A stretch of 12,604 nucleotides of DNA from Desulfobulbaceae bacterium UBA2262 (GCA_002347185.1 DDXK01000067.1:19653-32256); one strand, 5' to 3'. Numbered from the stretch's first letter, positions 1-7,914 are shown. Numbers and translations are program-made. Notes: generated by a model from the letters alone, not told the origin.

Positions 1-1491
1 TTCGACGACACCAACCCCACCAAGGAAGAGATGGAGTATGTGGAAGCGATCAAGGAAAACGTCCGCTGGCTGGGCTTCGACTGGGGAGAGCACCTCTACT
101 TCGCCTCTGACTATTTCGCCAGACTCTACGAGTATGCCGAGCACCTGATCACGAAGGGCAAGGCCTATGTCTGCGATCTTTCCGCCGAGCAGATCCGCGC
201 CTACCGGGGCACCCTCACCGAGCCGGGCCGGGAGAGCCCCTTTCGCAACCGGAGCGTCGAGGAAAACCTCGACCTGTTCCGGCGCATGCGGGCCGGCGAA
301 TTTCCGGACGGCGCGCGGGTGCTCAGGGCGAAGATCGACATGGCCTCGGGCAACCTGAACCTGCGCGATCCGGTTCTCTATCGGATCCTGCACGCCAGCC
401 ACCACCGCACCGGGGACAAGTGGTGCCTCTACCCGATGTACGACTATACGCACCCCATTTCCGATGCCCTGGAAGGAATCACCCACTCCCTCTGCACCCT
501 GGAGTTCGCAGACCATCGCCCTCTCTACGACTGGGCCCTGGACAACCTGCCGGTCCCCTGCCATCCCCGGCAGATCGAGTTCGCAAGGCTCAACCTCAGC
601 TACACCGTGGTCAGCAAGCGCAAGCTCCTGCAGCTGGTGAACGAAGGCTTGGTTTCGGGCTGGGACGACCCCCGGATGCCGACCCTGTCCGGGATCCGCC
701 GGCGGGGCTACCCCCCGGCCGCCATCCGCAACTTTTGCGAGAAGATCGGCATCGCCAAGAAGGACAGCGTCGTCGATGTGGCCCTCCTCGAGCACTGCGT
801 GCGCGAAGAGCTCAACGAAAGCGCGCCCCGGGTCATGGGGGTTCTTGAGCCGCTCAAGGTGGTGCTCACCAACTATCCGGAAAACAGGGAGGAGGAGCTC
901 GCCGCCCAGAACCATCCCCAAAAGCCGGAACTCGGCACCCGGAGCGTCCCGTTCGGCCGCGAGCTCTATATCGAGCGGGAGGATTTCATGGAGGAACCGC
1001 AGAAAAAGTTTTTCCGCCTGGCCCCCGGCCGCGAGGTACGATTGCGCTACGCCTATTTCATCAGGTGCGAAAAGGTGGTCAAGGATCCCCAAACCGGCGA
1101 GGTTCTTGAACTGCACTGCACCTACGATCCGGAAACCCTGGGCGGCAACGCCCCGGACGGCAGGAAGGTGAAGGGCACCATCCACTGGGTTGCCGCCAGA
1201 AGCGCGGTGCCTGCGGAGGTCCGCCTCTACGACCGGCTCTTCACCGCCGAAAGCCCGGACAACCCCGCAAGCGGCGCCGATTTCAAGTCCTTTGTCAACC
1301 CAGACTCCCTCAAGACCCTGAGCACCTGCCTGGTGGAACCGAGCCTGGCCGCGGCAAGGGGCGAGGAGGTCTACCAGTTCGAACGGCAGGGCTACTTCTG
1401 CGTGGACCGGGCCGACTCACGGCCGGGAAAACTGGTCTTCAACCGGACCGTCACCCTGCGCGACACCTGGGCCAAGGTCCAGGACAAATAA
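1..1491 (+). CDS. glnS: Glutaminyl-tRNA synthetase, 5'-truncated by window edge
   Basis: Class I aminoacyl-tRNA synthetase that charges tRNA-Gln with glutamine using ATP in the cytoplasm. The reading frame is open from base 1, starting FDDTNP, a conserved GlnRS/GluRS block that follows the HIGH motif. The true start and HIGH therefore lie upstream of the window, and about 60-70 residues are missing. The ATG at 31 is internal. Visible signatures are EYVEAIK, the YPMYDYTHPISDALEGITHS block typical of GlnRS rather than GluRS, and the KMSKS-loop variant VVSKR at 607-621. The beta-rich anticodon-binding half follows. The 496 visible residues plus the missing part match a usual bacterial GlnRS of about 550 residues, so the C-terminus looks complete and I see no added YqeY domain. 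The gene ends TAA directly at a hairpin terminator and converges on fbp. Having GlnRS implies direct Gln-tRNA charging, at least in part, rather than only the GatCAB route. Confidence 0.97.
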   Translation, partial: FDDTNPTKEEMEYVEAIKENVRWLGFDWGEHLYFASDYFARLYEYAEHLITKGKAYVCDLSAEQIRAYRGTLTEPGRESPFRNRSVEENLDLFRRMRAGEFPDGARVLRAKIDMASGNLNLRDPVLYRILHASHHRTGDKWCLYPMYDYTHPISDALEGITHSLCTLEFADHRPLYDWALDNLPVPCHPRQIEFARLNLSYTVVSKRKLLQLVNEGLVSGWDDPRMPTLSGIRRRGYPPAAIRNFCEKIGIAKKDSVVDVALLEHCVREELNESAPRVMGVLEPLKVVLTNYPENREEELAAQNHPQKPELGTRSVPFGRELYIEREDFMEEPQKKFFRLAPGREVRLRYAYFIRCEKVVKDPQTGEVLELHCTYDPETLGGNAPDGRKVKGTIHWVAARSAVPAEVRLYDRLFTAESPDNPASGADFKSFVNPDSLKTLSTCLVEPSLAAARGEEVYQFERQGYFCVDRADSRPGKLVFNRTVTLRDTWAKVQDK

Positions 1492-1527
1492 AAAAAGCCG
1501 GGGCGGCAAACGCGCCCCGGCTTTTTT
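1491..1527. terminator. Bidirectional intrinsic terminator between glnS and fbp
   Basis: A perfect 9-bp GC stem, GCCGGGGCG at 1497-1505 with CGCCCCGGC at 1513-1521, encloses a 7-nt loop. It is flanked by A6 on the left (1491-1496) and T6 on the right (1522-1527), so the stem can extend through A-T pairs. It reads as a canonical terminator on both strands. It directly follows the glnS stop codon and lies about 30 nt past the fbp stop codon, which fits shared use by convergent genes. Confidence 0.93.
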
Positions 1528-1557
1528 GCAATTGCAAGCAGCGTCTTTTCTCTCCGC

Positions 1558-2583
1558 CTACCGCTTTCCGCTGACAAACTCCGCAAAAAGATCCACCTCG
1601 GCCCGGCTGCCGATGATGAGCGGCACCCGCTGATGCAGGGAGGTCGGTTCGATATCGAGTATGCTCATTCCCTCGTCGGTGATGGCGCGGCCGCCGGCCT
1701 GCTCGACCAGGAAGGCCAGGGGCGAGGCCTCATAAAGCAGGCGCAGCTTGCCGTGGGGCTTGGCCGGATTCCGGTTGTCCCGCGGGTAGAGAAAAATGCC
1801 ACCGGCAATGAGGTTGCGGTGAAAATCCGCCACCAGCGAGCCGATGTAGCGGGCGCTGTAAGGGCGGCCGCTCTCCCGGTCGTCTTCCTTCAGGTATTCC
1901 ACAAAGCGCCGCACCTCAGGGTTCCAGAAATTGTAGTTTCCCTCGTTGATGCTGAAATACTTGCTCCGGGGCGGGATGGTGATCTCCGGATGGGAAAGAT
2001 AGAACTCGCCCACGCTGGGATCGAGGGTGAAGCCCTGCACACCCTGGCCGGTGGAAAAAACCAACATGGTGCTGGAGCCGTAGATGATATAGCCGGCGGC
2101 AACCTGATCGCGGCCCGGCTGGAGCAGGTCAGACTCCTCGCCCTGCCGGAGATGGTCATGGGGAGACTTGCGACGGTGAATGGAAAAAATGGTGCCGATG
2201 TTGACGTTGACGTCGATGTTGGAAGAGCCGTCCAACGGGTCGAAAGCCAGGGTGTACTTGCCCTCGTAACCGTCGACCACCGGAATGATATCCGCCTCTT
2301 CCTCGGAGGTCATCACGCAAATATAGCCGCAGCGGGCCATGCGCCGCTTGATGGTGTTGTTGGCCAGCTCATCGAGCTTCTGCACGTGCTCGCCCTGGAT
2401 ATTGGTCTTGCCCGACATCCCGAGGATATCGGCAAGGCCGGCCATGTTCACCTCGGCGTTGATGGTCTTGGCGGCAACGATCAGCTCGTTGAGCAGACCG
2501 GTGAGATCGCCGGTCGCCTCGGGATGAAGGCGCTGGCTGTCCATGATATGGCGGCTGACGGTGATTCCAAGCGGTTTGGTCAT
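1558..2583 (-). CDS. fbp: Class I fructose-1,6-bisphosphatase
   Basis: Hydrolyses fructose-1,6-bisphosphate to fructose-6-phosphate plus phosphate, the committed gluconeogenic step, in the cytosol with Mg2+. The 341-residue length is normal for the bacterial class I family. The metal-binding core is plain: the acidic SEEEA at about residues 93-97 and DPLDGSSNIDVN at 115-126. The substrate-side block RYIGSLVADFHR lies at about 245-256 and KLRLLYEASPLAFLVEQAGG at about 279-298, which includes the metal ligand Glu285. The C-terminal SLHQRVPLIIGS is also typical. The ATG start at 2583 is kept because the N-terminal ITVSRHIM segment looks family-like. Only a weak GGGGA lies upstream, and Met14 is an alternative start. 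The gene has its own promoter about 110 nt upstream and is separated from the chemotaxis operon, so it is probably transcribed alone. In an anaerobe it would supply hexose phosphates during growth on small organic acids or CO2. Confidence 0.97.
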   Translation of the reverse strand: MTKPLGITVSRHIMDSQRLHPEATGDLTGLLNELIVAAKTINAEVNMAGLADILGMSGKTNIQGEHVQKLDELANNTIKRRMARCGYICVMTSEEEADIIPVVDGYEGKYTLAFDPLDGSSNIDVNVNIGTIFSIHRRKSPHDHLRQGEESDLLQPGRDQVAAGYIIYGSSTMLVFSTGQGVQGFTLDPSVGEFYLSHPEITIPPRSKYFSINEGNYNFWNPEVRRFVEYLKEDDRESGRPYSARYIGSLVADFHRNLIAGGIFLYPRDNRNPAKPHGKLRLLYEASPLAFLVEQAGGRAITDEGMSILDIEPTSLHQRVPLIIGSRAEVDLFAEFVSGKR

Positions 2584-2691
2584 GATGATTCCCCAACAGG
2601 AAGCGAAAACAGCGGTTACACGGCCTGCCCCCCAAAAAGCAGGGCGAAAAACGCGTCGCCCGGCATCTTCTCCATGGGCAACGCCTCGTAA

Positions 2692-2720
2692 ATATTACGG
2701 AATAAAGGCTGGGAGGTCAA
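2692..2720 (-). promoter_or_regulatory. Sigma70-type promoter of fbp
   Basis: On the minus strand there is TTGACC at 2720-2715, a 17-bp spacer, and TAATAT at 2697-2692. Both hexamers are one base or so from consensus and the spacing is optimal. Predicted transcription starts near 2685, leaving a leader of about 100 nt before the fbp ATG. The segment sits in the only sizeable gap between the chemotaxis operon and fbp, which supports independent fbp expression. Confidence 0.75.
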
Positions 2721-2761
2721 AGGAAATCACCGGCGCGGAGCGGAATCTCCCTGCCAGCAAA

Positions 2762-2774
2762 CCCGGTTTCCGGG
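2762..2774 (-). terminator. Possible weak terminator at the end of the chemotaxis operon
   Basis: A 5-bp hairpin, CCCGG / CCGGG with a 3-nt loop, lies 16 nt past the stop codon of the HEAT-receiver gene and is followed on the minus strand by TTTG. The stem is GC-rich, but both stem and U-tract are short, so termination may be partial. No better candidate is seen between this gene and the fbp promoter. Confidence 0.35.
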
Positions 2775-2789
2775 AAAGTCGGGATCGGC

Positions 2790-4376
2790 TCAGCCGAACA
2801 TCCGGGCAAGCTTTTCCTTGAAAGCATCCTTGGAGAAAGGCTTGGTGATGAAATCGCTCACCCCTGCCTGCCGGGCCAGATCGGACTGCGATTTTTCCGA
2901 TTCGGTGGTGGCCATGAGGATGGGAATCTTGCCCAGTCCCTCTTTCCTGCGAATTTCGCGGGTCAATTCTATCCCGTCCATGTTGGGCATGTTCATGTCG
3001 GTGATGATCAGATCGAACTCGCTGTCGATCTGCAGGTAATCAAAGGCCTGCTTGCCGTCTTCCACCGTGACCAGCTCCATGCCCAGGTCGGCGGCCACCC
3101 CCTTGTAAAAAAAGAGCATGGCCTTGGAGTCGTCCGCGGCGAGGATGCGTTTCTCCTTGCTTCCGCCGCCATCCAGGCGCAGACGGGCAATATCCGCCTC
3201 GGCCTGGGCGCCGCCGATTTTTTCCAGCTCCGCCCGGAAGGCGCCGGTGGCCTCTTGGTCCCCCGAGGCTTGGATGGCCGCGAGCAGGGCCTCCCGCTGC
3301 TGTCCGTCTTTATAAAGGGCGGCAAAAAGGCTCCGGGCATGGGAGGTGACAAGAGCGCCCAGCACTCGCCTGGCCTGGGCATCGCCCCTGCCAATGGCGG
3401 CGTTGAGCACCTTGACCACGCCGGGATTGCACTGATGATCAAGGGCGGTGATCACCGCAATGAGCACCAGTTCCTCGTCCTCGGTAAGGCCGTCGGTGAG
3501 GCCGATCACGCTGCGCATGGAGCTGATCCGCCCCAGGGCCTCGTAGATGGCGAACTTCAGGTTGGCGTCCGCGGCCTGCTCCAGGTGGGCGACCAGGATG
3601 TCCGCCCCCTGCTTCCTGCCAGTCATGCCGATGACATTGGCGGCCATGATCTTTTCGTCCCTGTCTCCGGAATCGAGGCAGCGTTCCAAGGCAGGCAGGA
3701 CGGCTTCCCCCATGTCGGACAGGGCGGAAATGACGACACGGCGGAAAGAAGGGTTGGGATGGTGGATGAAGGCGATGAGGAAATCCGTTGTTTTCCCGTC
3801 GCTGAAGCGGGCAAGATTTTCCACGGCCAGGGCGGTGCGCAGATCGCAGCCGGCGGCAGTACCCTTCGCCTCCGCGCTGTTGGCGACCATTTCCATGAAG
3901 GCGTCACGCACCCTGTTGTCATGGAGCTCTGCCAGCCCGCGCATGGCCCAGGCCACCACGGAGTAATCCTCATGCTTGAGAAAGGGCAGAAAGGTGTCGA
4001 TCAGCGTGCTGTCCTTGTAATTGACAAGAGCCCGGAGTATCTCCGAGAGCAGTTCGCCGCTGCCGGTGTCGGCAAGGAGCTTGACCAGGGCGTCCTTCAG
4101 GACCGGGGAACCGGCGTCGGCGGCCCGCCGGATGCAGAGCAGGCGCACCGCCTCCGAGGAATGGCCGAGCCCGGCGACAAGCTCCTTTTCCTGGCCGGCC
4201 AGCAGGTCAAAAAGTGCATGGTAAACCATCTCGTCGACCGCCTGATCCCCCAGGGGGTGGGCATAGAGCTCCCACAGGCCGGGAATGGCCTGCACCTGCT
4301 TGGACTCCTTGATCTCGTCCAGGAGAGTGATCTGTTCGATCATGTCTTTTTGAGCAAAATCCTTCAAGAGATCCAT
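2790..4376 (-). CDS. HEAT-repeat protein with C-terminal CheY-like receiver
   Basis: A predicted cytosolic 528-residue signalling protein. Residues about 1-395 are a run of alpha-helical HEAT/PBS-lyase-type repeats, with recurring patterns such as VVAWAMRGLAEL, VVISALSDMGEA, KIMAANVIGMTG and FAIYEALGRI. These probably form a protein-binding solenoid. Residues about 409-528 are an intact receiver: acidic pair D415/D416, phospho-acceptor D460 in IITDMNMPNMDG, switch T490 and K512 in TKPF. The D416-D460, D416-T490 and D416-K512 spacings equal those of E. coli CheY (D13, D57, T87, K109). The start is the ATG at 4376, just behind GAGAAGGAG; an in-frame GTG at 4391 overlaps that ribosome site and is unlikely. 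It is the last gene of the chemotaxis cluster, 94 nt after the hybrid kinase. I infer that it takes phosphoryl groups from CheA or from that kinase. Its binding partner is not identifiable from sequence. Confidence 0.9.
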   Translation of the reverse strand: MDLLKDFAQKDMIEQITLLDEIKESKQVQAIPGLWELYAHPLGDQAVDEMVYHALFDLLAGQEKELVAGLGHSSEAVRLLCIRRAADAGSPVLKDALVKLLADTGSGELLSEILRALVNYKDSTLIDTFLPFLKHEDYSVVAWAMRGLAELHDNRVRDAFMEMVANSAEAKGTAAGCDLRTALAVENLARFSDGKTTDFLIAFIHHPNPSFRRVVISALSDMGEAVLPALERCLDSGDRDEKIMAANVIGMTGRKQGADILVAHLEQAADANLKFAIYEALGRISSMRSVIGLTDGLTEDEELVLIAVITALDHQCNPGVVKVLNAAIGRGDAQARRVLGALVTSHARSLFAALYKDGQQREALLAAIQASGDQEATGAFRAELEKIGGAQAEADIARLRLDGGGSKEKRILAADDSKAMLFFYKGVAADLGMELVTVEDGKQAFDYLQIDSEFDLIITDMNMPNMDGIELTREIRRKEGLGKIPILMATTESEKSQSDLARQAGVSDFITKPFSKDAFKEKLARMFG

Positions 4377-4380
4377 GCTG

Positions 4381-4389
4381 CTCCTTCTC
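4381..4389 (-). promoter_or_regulatory. Shine-Dalgarno site that sets the HEAT-receiver start
   Basis: The minus strand reads GAGAAGGAG immediately upstream of CAGC and ATG (4376-4374). This strong site makes the ATG at 4376 the start in preference to the in-frame GTG at 4391, which would lie before the site and be partly occluded by it. Confidence 0.75.
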
Positions 4390-4429
4390 ACAGGTTATCC
4401 TTATCGCTGGCCCGGAATGTCCAAGGCAA

Positions 4430-4443
4430 AGGGGTCTGCCCCT
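4430..4443. other. Short intercistronic hairpin (AGGGG-TCTG-CCCCT)
   Basis: A 5-bp perfect inverted repeat with a 4-nt loop lies in the 94-nt gap between the hybrid kinase and the HEAT-receiver gene. On the transcribed minus strand it is followed by TTTG. It could attenuate or process the transcript, or be a degraded REP-type palindrome of the GGGGTC/GACCCC kind. It is too short to call a true terminator. Confidence 0.35.
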
Positions 4444-4470
4444 CGACAACTGACATACTATTACACTGAC

Positions 4471-6810
4471 TCATATTTTAGAATATTTTTTTTGCCCGTC
4501 CAATACCTCCCGCACGGTTTGCGCCAGCATCCTGACCGAAACCGGCTTCAGCAGGTAGGCCCGAACCCCCATGGCCTCAGCCTGTTCCCTGCTGAGCTGC
4601 TCACTGTAGCCGGTGCAGAGGAGCAACGGCAGATCCCTCCGCAGGGCCAGAGCCTTTTGGGCAAGCTCCATGCCATTGAGCTGCGGCATGGTCATATCGG
4701 TGATGAGCAGGTCAAAAGCCATGGGATCCTGCGAAAAAACCGCCAGCGCCTCCGGACTGCTGCAAAAGGCGGTCACCTGATAGCCAAGATTCTGCAGAAT
4801 CATTTGCAGCATGGTGACAATGATTTCCTCGTCATCCACGATCAGCAGCCGCTCGGTCCCGGTGGGCATCGATTCGCTGCCTTCGGCCGGGGCAAGCGGT
4901 GGGGCTTCCGCCAGCAGGGGCAGATAAACCTGAAAATTCGTCCCCACCCCGGGTTCGCTGTCCACGGCAATATGCCCATGATAACTGCTGACGATTCCAT
5001 GCACCACTGATAGCCCAAGGCCTGTCCCCTCGTCTTTCGCCTTGGTGGTGAAGTAGGGATCAAAAATATGGGCCAGTGTTTTTTGATCCATGCCGCAACC
5101 GGTGTCGCTGACCGTGAGCACCACATACCATCCGGGGGCAAGCTCTGCTCCGGAGACCATGCTTTCGGCGCCGATGGCAAGCCTTTCCATGCTTACCCCC
5201 AAGACGCCACCGGTTTTCCGCATGGCGTGGTAGGCATTGGTGCAAAGGTTCATGACGATCTGGTGGAGCTGGGTTGGATCGGCCAGGACAGCCCCGCAAT
5301 CCGAGGGAATATTCTCACGGATTGCAATGGTGGCCGGCAAGGAGGCCCGGAGAAGTTTCAGCGCCTCCTTGACCACCAGCTGCGGCTGAAACGGTTTTCG
5401 TTCCTGGGGCGCCTTCCGGCTGAAGGCGAGAATCTGCTGCACCAGATCCTTCGCTCTTTCCGCGGCTTTTTTCACCTGCCGCAGATCCTCGGCCAGGGGG
5501 TCGCCCGGAGCGATCCTGGCAAGACCCAGTTCGGAATAGCCGAGAATCGGGGCAAGAATATTATTGAGGTCATGGGCAATACCGCCTGCCAATGTCCCCA
5601 TGGCTTCCATCTTCTGTGTTTGCCTGAGCCGCTCCTCCAACTTTTTCTGTACCGTGATATCACGGACACTTTCAATGCCGGCAATGATATTCCCCGCCGC
5701 GTCCTTCATGGGACTGGAAGTGACTTCCAGGTAGATGAGCCCATTTTCCGTGGGAGCGGTGGTGGTGCGGCGATGTACCTTGCCATCGGCAAAGGATTGG
5801 GCAAGGAGACAGCCATCACAGATGCTGGTCCGGCGCTGATAGGCCTGGTAACAGTATTCTCCGGTGTGAACCCCCTGCTTTTCCGCATGCACCTTGTTTT
5901 GGTAGAGAATCTTGAAATCGGTGTCCTGAACGGTGATCCCGTCTCCCAGGGTGGCGAGCAACGATTCAAGCTTGTTTCTTTCCGCGAGGAGCGCCCTGGT
6001 CTGATCCCTGCGCTCGCTGATGTCTCGCACCACCGAGACAATGAAATTCTTCTCTCCGCGGGGGACAAAGCTGGCATTGATCTCCACGGGGATGGGAACG
6101 CCATCCTTGCGAATCTGTTCCGTTTCAAAAAGACGGCTCTCTTGCTGAACCCGGACCACATGCCGTCGCCAGGCGGGCATATCCCTGACATTCGTCGCAA
6201 TGTCTATGACTCTGAGGGCCAGCAGCTCGGCACTGCTGTAGCCAAGGCTGACGCACGCTTTCTCGTTGACATACAGCAACGCGCTGGTGTCGGCATCGAT
6301 GACAAAAATGGCGTCATTGCTCTGATTGATGAGGGTATTGAGCAGGGTGAGCTCTTCCCTGGCAAGATAGTTTTCGGTAATGTCCATGGCCAGGGACTGT
6401 CTGGAGAGGGTGCCGTCGCTGTTGCGGATGGGGGTGCTGATTATATCGTACCAGCGCTCATCCTTCGGACTTTTCAGCTGCCGCCGGAGGCTTTTCTGTT
6501 CGCCGAACAAGGTGTCGCTGTTGCACCAGGGGCAGACATCTTCCCGCCCATGCAGGATTTTGTAACAGCGCTCCCCCGTGGCATCATAGCCGGTACGCTC
6601 CCGCAGGGCCTCGTTCATGTACTGGATGCGGTAATCCTGGGAACAGATATAGATGAAACCGGCAAAGGACTGGATCAGAGCATCAAGATCCGGGAGCCGC
6701 GCTGAAAAGCTGGCCGTTTTCCCCGATTCGTCATGCATGGGCAAGATCCCTTGTCGGTCGAGGCTTGAAAATCTGGAGAGCGTTTCCTGGACTGGCCGGA
6801 CGGATTCCAT
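4471..6810 (-). CDS. Cytoplasmic three-PAS hybrid sensor histidine kinase
   Basis: A 779-residue soluble hybrid kinase with no membrane segment or signal peptide visible. Three PAS-type domains lie at about 40-148, 155-268 and 275-390. A HisKA domain carries phospho-His H413 in GGIAHDLNN. The HATPase domain has an N-box around NLCTNAYHAM (521-530), SDTGCGMD (568-575) and GTGLGLSVVHG (595-605). A C-terminal receiver at 653-772 has acidic D659/D660, phospho-acceptor D705 in ITDMTMP and K755 in LKP. PAS1 and PAS3 each hold a matching CY-x9-C-x2-C motif (C82/C93/C96 and C320/C331/C334), suggesting a metal or redox site; PAS2 lacks it. The gene starts 29 nt after cheB, so it is cotranscribed. The chosen ATG has GAGG nine bases upstream, but ATG 6738 behind AAGGGA is a credible alternative. 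The substrate of its phosphorelay and its stimulus are unknown. The neighbouring HEAT-receiver protein is the nearest possible partner. Confidence 0.92.
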   Translation of the reverse strand: MESVRPVQETLSRFSSLDRQGILPMHDESGKTASFSARLPDLDALIQSFAGFIYICSQDYRIQYMNEALRERTGYDATGERCYKILHGREDVCPWCNSDTLFGEQKSLRRQLKSPKDERWYDIISTPIRNSDGTLSRQSLAMDITENYLAREELTLLNTLINQSNDAIFVIDADTSALLYVNEKACVSLGYSSAELLALRVIDIATNVRDMPAWRRHVVRVQQESRLFETEQIRKDGVPIPVEINASFVPRGEKNFIVSVVRDISERRDQTRALLAERNKLESLLATLGDGITVQDTDFKILYQNKVHAEKQGVHTGEYCYQAYQRRTSICDGCLLAQSFADGKVHRRTTTAPTENGLIYLEVTSSPMKDAAGNIIAGIESVRDITVQKKLEERLRQTQKMEAMGTLAGGIAHDLNNILAPILGYSELGLARIAPGDPLAEDLRQVKKAAERAKDLVQQILAFSRKAPQERKPFQPQLVVKEALKLLRASLPATIAIRENIPSDCGAVLADPTQLHQIVMNLCTNAYHAMRKTGGVLGVSMERLAIGAESMVSGAELAPGWYVVLTVSDTGCGMDQKTLAHIFDPYFTTKAKDEGTGLGLSVVHGIVSSYHGHIAVDSEPGVGTNFQVYLPLLAEAPPLAPAEGSESMPTGTERLLIVDDEEIIVTMLQMILQNLGYQVTAFCSSPEALAVFSQDPMAFDLLITDMTMPQLNGMELAQKALALRRDLPLLLCTGYSEQLSREQAEAMGVRAYLLKPVSVRMLAQTVREVLDGQKKYSKI

Positions 6811-6839
6811 GCCCGACCGCCTCGCCCTGGCTTTGCATC

Positions 6840-7904
6840 TCAGTGGCCTGCGAGCTGGGAAGCTATCTTTTCGAGCGGCAGCACCTTGTCGACCCCCCCC
6901 AGGGAGATGGCCTCCTTGGGCATGCCGAAGACCACGCAGGTCGCCTCGTCCTGGGCGATGGTGTAGGCACCGGCCTGCTTCATCTCAAGCATTCCCCGGG
7001 CGCCATCATCGCCCATGCCGGTCATGATGATGCCAATGGCGTTCTTGCCCGCATAGCGGGCCGTGGAACGGAAAAGCACATCCACCGAGGGGCGGTGCCT
7101 GCAGACCAGGGGCCCATCCTTGACCTCGACAAAATAGCGGGCCCCACTCCGCTTGAGCAGCATGTGCCTGTTGCCCGGCGCGATCAGGGCCTGGCCGCGC
7201 AGCACCGTATCGCCGTCCTGCGCCTCCTTGACCCGGATACGGCACAGGCCGTTCAGCCGTTCGGAAAAAGCCTTGGTAAAGCCTTCCGGCATGTGCTGGA
7301 CAATGACGATGCCGGAACAGTCTCCGGGCAGGGCCTCGAGAAAAACCCGCAGAGCTTCGGTGCCACCGGTGGAGGCGCCCACCGCCACCACCCGCTCGGT
7401 GGTCTGCACCATGGCCTTGGTCGAGGGCGGCGGCAGCATGACATCGGCGGTGAGTTTTTTCTCCACCCGGTGCTGAACCGCAGGCGCCACCCGCCTTACC
7501 ATGACCCGGGCGGCGGCCTTCACCGCATCGCAGATCCGAATCTTCGATTCCTCGAGAAACTGCTTGGTGCCGAGCTTGGGCTTCTGGATGATATCCACCG
7601 CCCCGTATTCCAGAGCCTTGAGAGTGGTTTCCGCCCCCTTCTCCGTCAGGGTGGAGCACATCACCACCGGGATGGGGTGCTGGCTCATCACCTTGTGCAG
7701 AAAGGTGATGCCGTCCATCCGCGGCATCTCAACATCGAGGATGATGACGTCCGGCACCTCCCTGGCAATGAGGTCGGCAGCCACGTAAGGGTCCCTGGCC
7801 GCGCCCATCACGGTGATCTGCGGGTCGGACTGCAGGGTGTCGGTCAGGGTCTGCCTGACCACGGCGGAATCATCAACGATCAAAACCCGAATCTTCTTTC
7901 CCAT
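6840..7904 (-). CDS. cheB: Chemotaxis protein-glutamate methylesterase/glutamine deamidase CheB
   Basis: Removes methyl groups from chemoreceptor glutamates and can deamidate receptor glutamines, resetting receptor sensitivity; its activity is switched on by phosphorylation from CheA. The 354 residues show an N-terminal receiver (VDD at 10-12, phospho-acceptor D57 in IILDVEMPRMDG, KP at 108-109), a linker at about 125-168 and the CheB catalytic domain from about 170. The catalytic triad is S178 in GASTGG, H204 in VQHMPEGF and D300 in GMGDDGA. The S-H spacing (26) and S-D spacing (122) equal those of the Salmonella enzyme (S164/H190/D286). The start ATG lies 10 nt after the cheD stop, behind a weak GCGGGAAA site, which suggests translational coupling. 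It is full length with no missing key residue. Its co-occurrence with cheR and cheD makes a complete adaptation module. Confidence 0.97.
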   Translation of the reverse strand: MGKKIRVLIVDDSAVVRQTLTDTLQSDPQITVMGAARDPYVAADLIAREVPDVIILDVEMPRMDGITFLHKVMSQHPIPVVMCSTLTEKGAETTLKALEYGAVDIIQKPKLGTKQFLEESKIRICDAVKAAARVMVRRVAPAVQHRVEKKLTADVMLPPPSTKAMVQTTERVVAVGASTGGTEALRVFLEALPGDCSGIVIVQHMPEGFTKAFSERLNGLCRIRVKEAQDGDTVLRGQALIAPGNRHMLLKRSGARYFVEVKDGPLVCRHRPSVDVLFRSTARYAGKNAIGIIMTGMGDDGARGMLEMKQAGAYTIAQDEATCVVFGMPKEAISLGGVDKVLPLEKIASQLAGH

Positions 7905-7914
7905 GGTTTCCCGC

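Noticed and set aside
4482..4492. A8 run near the 3' end of the hybrid kinase as a frameshift site
   Set aside because: It is followed within a few codons by the normal stop codon, and the shifted frame I followed also stops quickly, so no alternative product of note results.
5068..6705. Long plus-strand frame of 545 codons opposite the hybrid kinase
   Set aside because: It lies antisense to a gene with clear PAS, HisKA, ATPase and receiver domains, has no recognisable motif, and is explained by high GC and codon bias. The same applies to the other long antisense frames at 3255-4469, 6765-8021, 8496-9647, 9925-11217 and 1633-2691.
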